Positions 61,805 through 64,000 of a DNA stretch of 64,000 bases are shown here, one piece after another. Numbering within the stretch: position 1 is the first letter of the stretch; each line of letters opens with the position of its first letter. The position numbers were made by a program, and so were the translations under genes. The stretch is from Planctomycetota bacterium (lineage in GTDB: Bacteria > Planctomycetota > Phycisphaerae > UBA1845 > PWPN01): assembly GCA_029550525.1 (NCBI GenBank), contig JAKPHF010000078.1, forward strand, positions 434,001-498,000, read 5' to 3'. The notes under the pieces were generated by a model, which saw only the letters and a program-made list of their open reading frames with translations, did not search any database and was not told the origin of the DNA.

Positions 61805-63712
61805 TCAGGCGGCCGGGACGGGGACGATCTCGCGGAGCGGAATCTCCATCTCCATGGCCCCCACCGCGACCACGGCCAACTGCTTGTGGAGCAGGACGCG
61901 GACGACGGTCCCCGGCTTGTCGAAGCGGCGGACGTGCACCTTGTCGCCGGGCCGCAGGCTGGCGATCCGCTCCACCCACTGGTTGAACTGGGCCTGCTGC
62001 GCCTGCAGGGCCTCGAGCTGCTTTCGGGCGGCCTCGCTCTCCTGCAGGGCCTTGGCCTTGGCCGACTCGGCCTCGGCGCGGGCTCGCTCGGCCTCGCGCC
62101 GCGATTGCAGCGTGCCGCGGATGGCCCGGTCGAGCTGCTGGTTCGACTGGCCCAGGTGCTTGCGGGCGGCGGCAATCACGCGCGGCGGCAGCCCCAGTCG
62201 AGCGGCGATGTTGATCGCGTTGCTGTTGCCGGGCTCGCCGATCAGCAGGCGATACGTGGGCTGGAGCGTCTTGACGTCGAAATCGACGCAGGCGTTCTCG
62301 GCCCGCGACTCGCGATACGCCACACTCTTGAGCACGCCCAGGTGCGTGGTGACCATGGCCGCACAGCGACGGTGCAGGAGTTCCTCGACGATGGCCTGGC
62401 CGATGGCCGCCCCTTCGTCAGGGTCGGTGCCGGCGCCCAGCTCGTCGATGAGCACCAGCGTGTTGGGGCCGGCCTGCTTGAGGATGAGCAACAGCCGGGA
62501 CAGGTGGGCGCTGAACGTGCTCAGCGACTGCTGGAGGCTCTGCTCGTCGCCGATGTCGATGAGCACTTCCTTGTAGATGGGCACGCTGCTGCCAGCTGCC
62601 GCGGGAATGGGCAAGCCCGCCTGGGCCATCAGACAGCTCAGACCGACCGTCTTGAGGGCGACGGTCTTGCCACCGGTGTTGGGCCCGGTGATCACCAGGA
62701 GGTCAAAGTCGTCACCCAGCCTCACGTCGATGGGCACCACCTCGCGCGATTCGCCCTTCCGCGCCGCCTCCTTGGCCAGGCGGACCAGCAGCGGATGTCG
62801 GCTTTGCCGCAGGATCAGTTTGCGATCGGCGGAGATGGCCGGGCTCACCAACTGGTACGACCGGGCGAACCGCACTTTGGCCGTGATCAGGTCGAGCACG
62901 GCCAGAGCGTCCATCGTCTTGAGGATTTCGTCGCGGTTAAGGTAGATCTGCTGCGTCAGGTGCGAAAGCAGCCGGCCGATTTCGACACTCTCGTCATGCT
63001 TGAGGGCGATGATCCGGTTGTTGAGTTCGACGGCGGCGGCGGGCTCGACGAACAGCGTGGCTCCGGAATCCGAGCTTCGGTGGACGATGCCGGGGATACG
63101 GCCGCGATGCTCGGCGGCCAACGGCAGGACCAGCCGATCATCGTGGAACGTGGCCTGGGGATAGCGGAGCAGCCGGGTGAGATTCCGGTCGCGCAGGAGG
63201 CGGTCGAACACGTGGCCGATGCTGATGCGGGCCTCGCTGATCTCGGTGCGGATGCGGCGCAGTCGTGCACTGGCGTCGTCGCGGACTTCGCCGTTGGCGC
63301 CGATGACTTGCCGGATGGCGTCGGCCAGCGTCTGGAAGTCGCCGATGCGCTCACACAACTCCCGCAGCCGGGCCGCCCCCGGCCGCAGCCGCTCGGCCCA
63401 GAGTACGATCCCGTGCGTGGCGGCGAGCGTCTCGGCCACCACCGCGAAATCGTCGGGCTCCAGACAGTGCGGCGGAACCGCCACGCGGACGGCCTCGCGG
63501 ATGTCGTGCACGCCCCCGAACGGTGGCAGATCCAGCTCGGCCGCGGCGTCCAGCATCTCCTGCAACTGTTCGTGCCACAGCCGGACCAGATCCCCCCGCG
63601 ACGTGGGCTTGACCTTCAGGGCCATGTCCCGCCCGAGAGCGCAGCTGGCATGTTCCGCCAGGATCTGACGGATGGCCTCGAACTCCAGCTTGTCCAGCGT
63701 ATGCGGATCCAC
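61805..63712 (-). CDS. mutS2: MutS2-like ATPase lacking the Smr domain
   Basis: 635 aa from GTG 63712; MutS2 proteins start near TLDKLEFEAIRQIL, and the frame above is repeat DNA. FVEPAAAVELNNR is a MutS2 signature; Walker A is ITGPNTGGKTV, Walker B LVLIDELGAGTDPDEG, then TTHLGVLK. A long Ala/Glu/Arg coiled coil and a KOW-like domain (PGDKVHVRRFDKPGTVV) follow, and the protein stops at REIVPVPAA. The C-terminal Smr nuclease domain that usually adds 100 or more residues is absent. MutS2 binds branched DNA or collided ribosomes. The start is uncertain because no ribosome binding site is seen. Confidence 0.8.
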   Translation of the reverse strand: MDPHTLDKLEFEAIRQILAEHASCALGRDMALKVKPTSRGDLVRLWHEQLQEMLDAAAELDLPPFGGVHDIREAVRVAVPPHCLEPDDFAVVAETLAATHGIVLWAERLRPGAARLRELCERIGDFQTLADAIRQVIGANGEVRDDASARLRRIRTEISEARISIGHVFDRLLRDRNLTRLLRYPQATFHDDRLVLPLAAEHRGRIPGIVHRSSDSGATLFVEPAAAVELNNRIIALKHDESVEIGRLLSHLTQQIYLNRDEILKTMDALAVLDLITAKVRFARSYQLVSPAISADRKLILRQSRHPLLVRLAKEAARKGESREVVPIDVRLGDDFDLLVITGPNTGGKTVALKTVGLSCLMAQAGLPIPAAAGSSVPIYKEVLIDIGDEQSLQQSLSTFSAHLSRLLLILKQAGPNTLVLIDELGAGTDPDEGAAIGQAIVEELLHRRCAAMVTTHLGVLKSVAYRESRAENACVDFDVKTLQPTYRLLIGEPGNSNAINIAARLGLPPRVIAAARKHLGQSNQQLDRAIRGTLQSRREAERARAEAESAKAKALQESEAARKQLEALQAQQAQFNQWVERIASLRPGDKVHVRRFDKPGTVVRVLLHKQLAVVAVGAMEMEIPLREIVPVPAA

Positions 63713-63794
63713 GTGGATATTGTACGAAATCGGCGCTTCGCGCGCAACCCGCCGCCCGGTCCCGCGCCCCCTTCTCCTCTCCCCCTCCTTCTTC

Positions 63795-63903
63795 GACCAC
63801 GGATGACACGGACGAGCACGGATGCGAAAGGCGCGAACCGCCGAGGTCGCAGAGGAGCACAGAGGCGGGCCGGTCAGCTTTTCCTCTGTGATCCTCTGTG
63901 ACC
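63795..63903. repeat. Heptamer-type dispersed repeats (CACGGATGA, CCTCTGTGA)
   Basis: ACCACGGATGACACGG...CACGGATG (63798-63826), then CGCAGAGGAGCACAGAGG (63848-63865), then CCTCTGTGATCCTCTGTGA (63883-63901), reversed. Repeats of these types recur in many unrelated bacterial genomes. They fill the gap upstream of mutS2. Confidence 0.65.
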
Positions 63904-64000
63904 TCAGTGGTTCACCCATCCGAGGAACGTGTTGCCGCGAACGTCATGGGCGACGATCATCGGATCGGTCTTTGCCCCCCGCTCAAGCGTCCGCCTTTGC
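63904..64000 (-). CDS. C-terminal fragment of an unknown gene
   Basis: The minus strand is open from the window edge to TGA at 63904-63906, reading RGAKTDPMIVAHDVRGNTFLG and WVNH at the end. It has the look of a real C terminus and its stop precedes the repeat tract, but only 31 residues are visible. No family is recognised. Confidence 0.35.
   Translation of the reverse strand, partial: QRRTLERGAKTDPMIVAHDVRGNTFLGWVNH

Noticed and set aside
61676..63901. 741-aa open frame on the plus strand
   Set aside because: Antisense of mutS2, which has clear Walker motifs.

Overview
The window is a visibly GC-rich bacterial chromosome segment that most resembles a planctomycete (PVC group). The reasons are the combination of a type IV/II pseudopilin-like protein with a C-terminal VDGH motif, a WD40-repeat Ser/Thr kinase, a dockerin-type Ca-binding tail on a beta-helix protein, Tat-exported sugar isomerase-like proteins, a formylglycine sulfatase and a CPLCEYNLRG zinc-ribbon protein. 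No rRNA gene, transposase, integrase, CRISPR array or plasmid origin was seen. One tRNA (Lys, CTT) is present. Many CDS starts were moved inward from the longest open frame because a Shine-Dalgarno sequence or a family-typical N terminus supports the internal start; several use GTG.

Layout. 1-5.4 kb: zinc-ribbon fragment, sugar isomerase-like protein, YkgJ-type Cys-cluster protein, Tat-exported PHP phosphoesterase, VOC protein. 5.6-11.8 kb: a membrane-anchored CobN-like chelatase, a pseudopilin, an ExbB/TolQ-like channel and a DUF2149 protein; this gene set resembles the haem-linked hmuS-hmuU-hmuV genes of Bacteroidota rather than a cobalamin pathway. 11.9-22.4 kb: signalling genes (kinase with two WD40 propellers, hybrid histidine kinase translationally coupled to a GGDEF/HD-GYP regulator, methyltransferase). 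22.8-24.1 kb: FadL-type porin. 24.3-31.8 kb: a divergent nitric-oxide island (Rrf2 regulator, hemerythrin, NnrS, radical SAM; opposite them qNOR and the Ric repair protein) with repeated TTGGATRTC operator-like boxes over the qNOR promoter. 31.9-38.9 kb: Hsp20, small lipoprotein, LysM protein, UDP-glucose dehydrogenase, purD. 38.96-39.29 kb: a candidate structured non-coding RNA on the minus strand. 39.4-44.8 kb: exported sugar isomerase-like protein and a tightly overlapping GNAT-deacetylase-FkbH-ACP cassette. 45-61 kb: polysaccharide catabolism (sulfatase, glucan phosphorylase, GH51-like, unassigned 983-aa hydrolase-like protein, GH127/DUF1680, beta-helix/dockerin protein) plus thymidine kinase. 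61-64 kb: tRNA-Lys, MutS2-like ATPase lacking Smr, and the end of one more gene.

Between genes the DNA is unusually rich in dispersed repeats of two kinds: short perfect palindromes whose arms vary but whose 5-nt centre is RRGAY (GAGAC, AAGAT, GGGAC, AGGAT), and tracts with 7-bp periodicity (GGGGACT, CAGCTGT, TGAGGCT types). One palindrome has been read through to form the C terminus of the GH127 protein.

The most interesting items for follow-up are the CobN/ExbB/DUF2149 locus, the structured RNA carrying a 14-nt complement of the 16S rRNA 3' end, the N-acyl-exchange cassette at 40.5-44.8 kb, and the RRGAY palindrome family. All assignments come from reading sequence and recalled family features; no database search was run.
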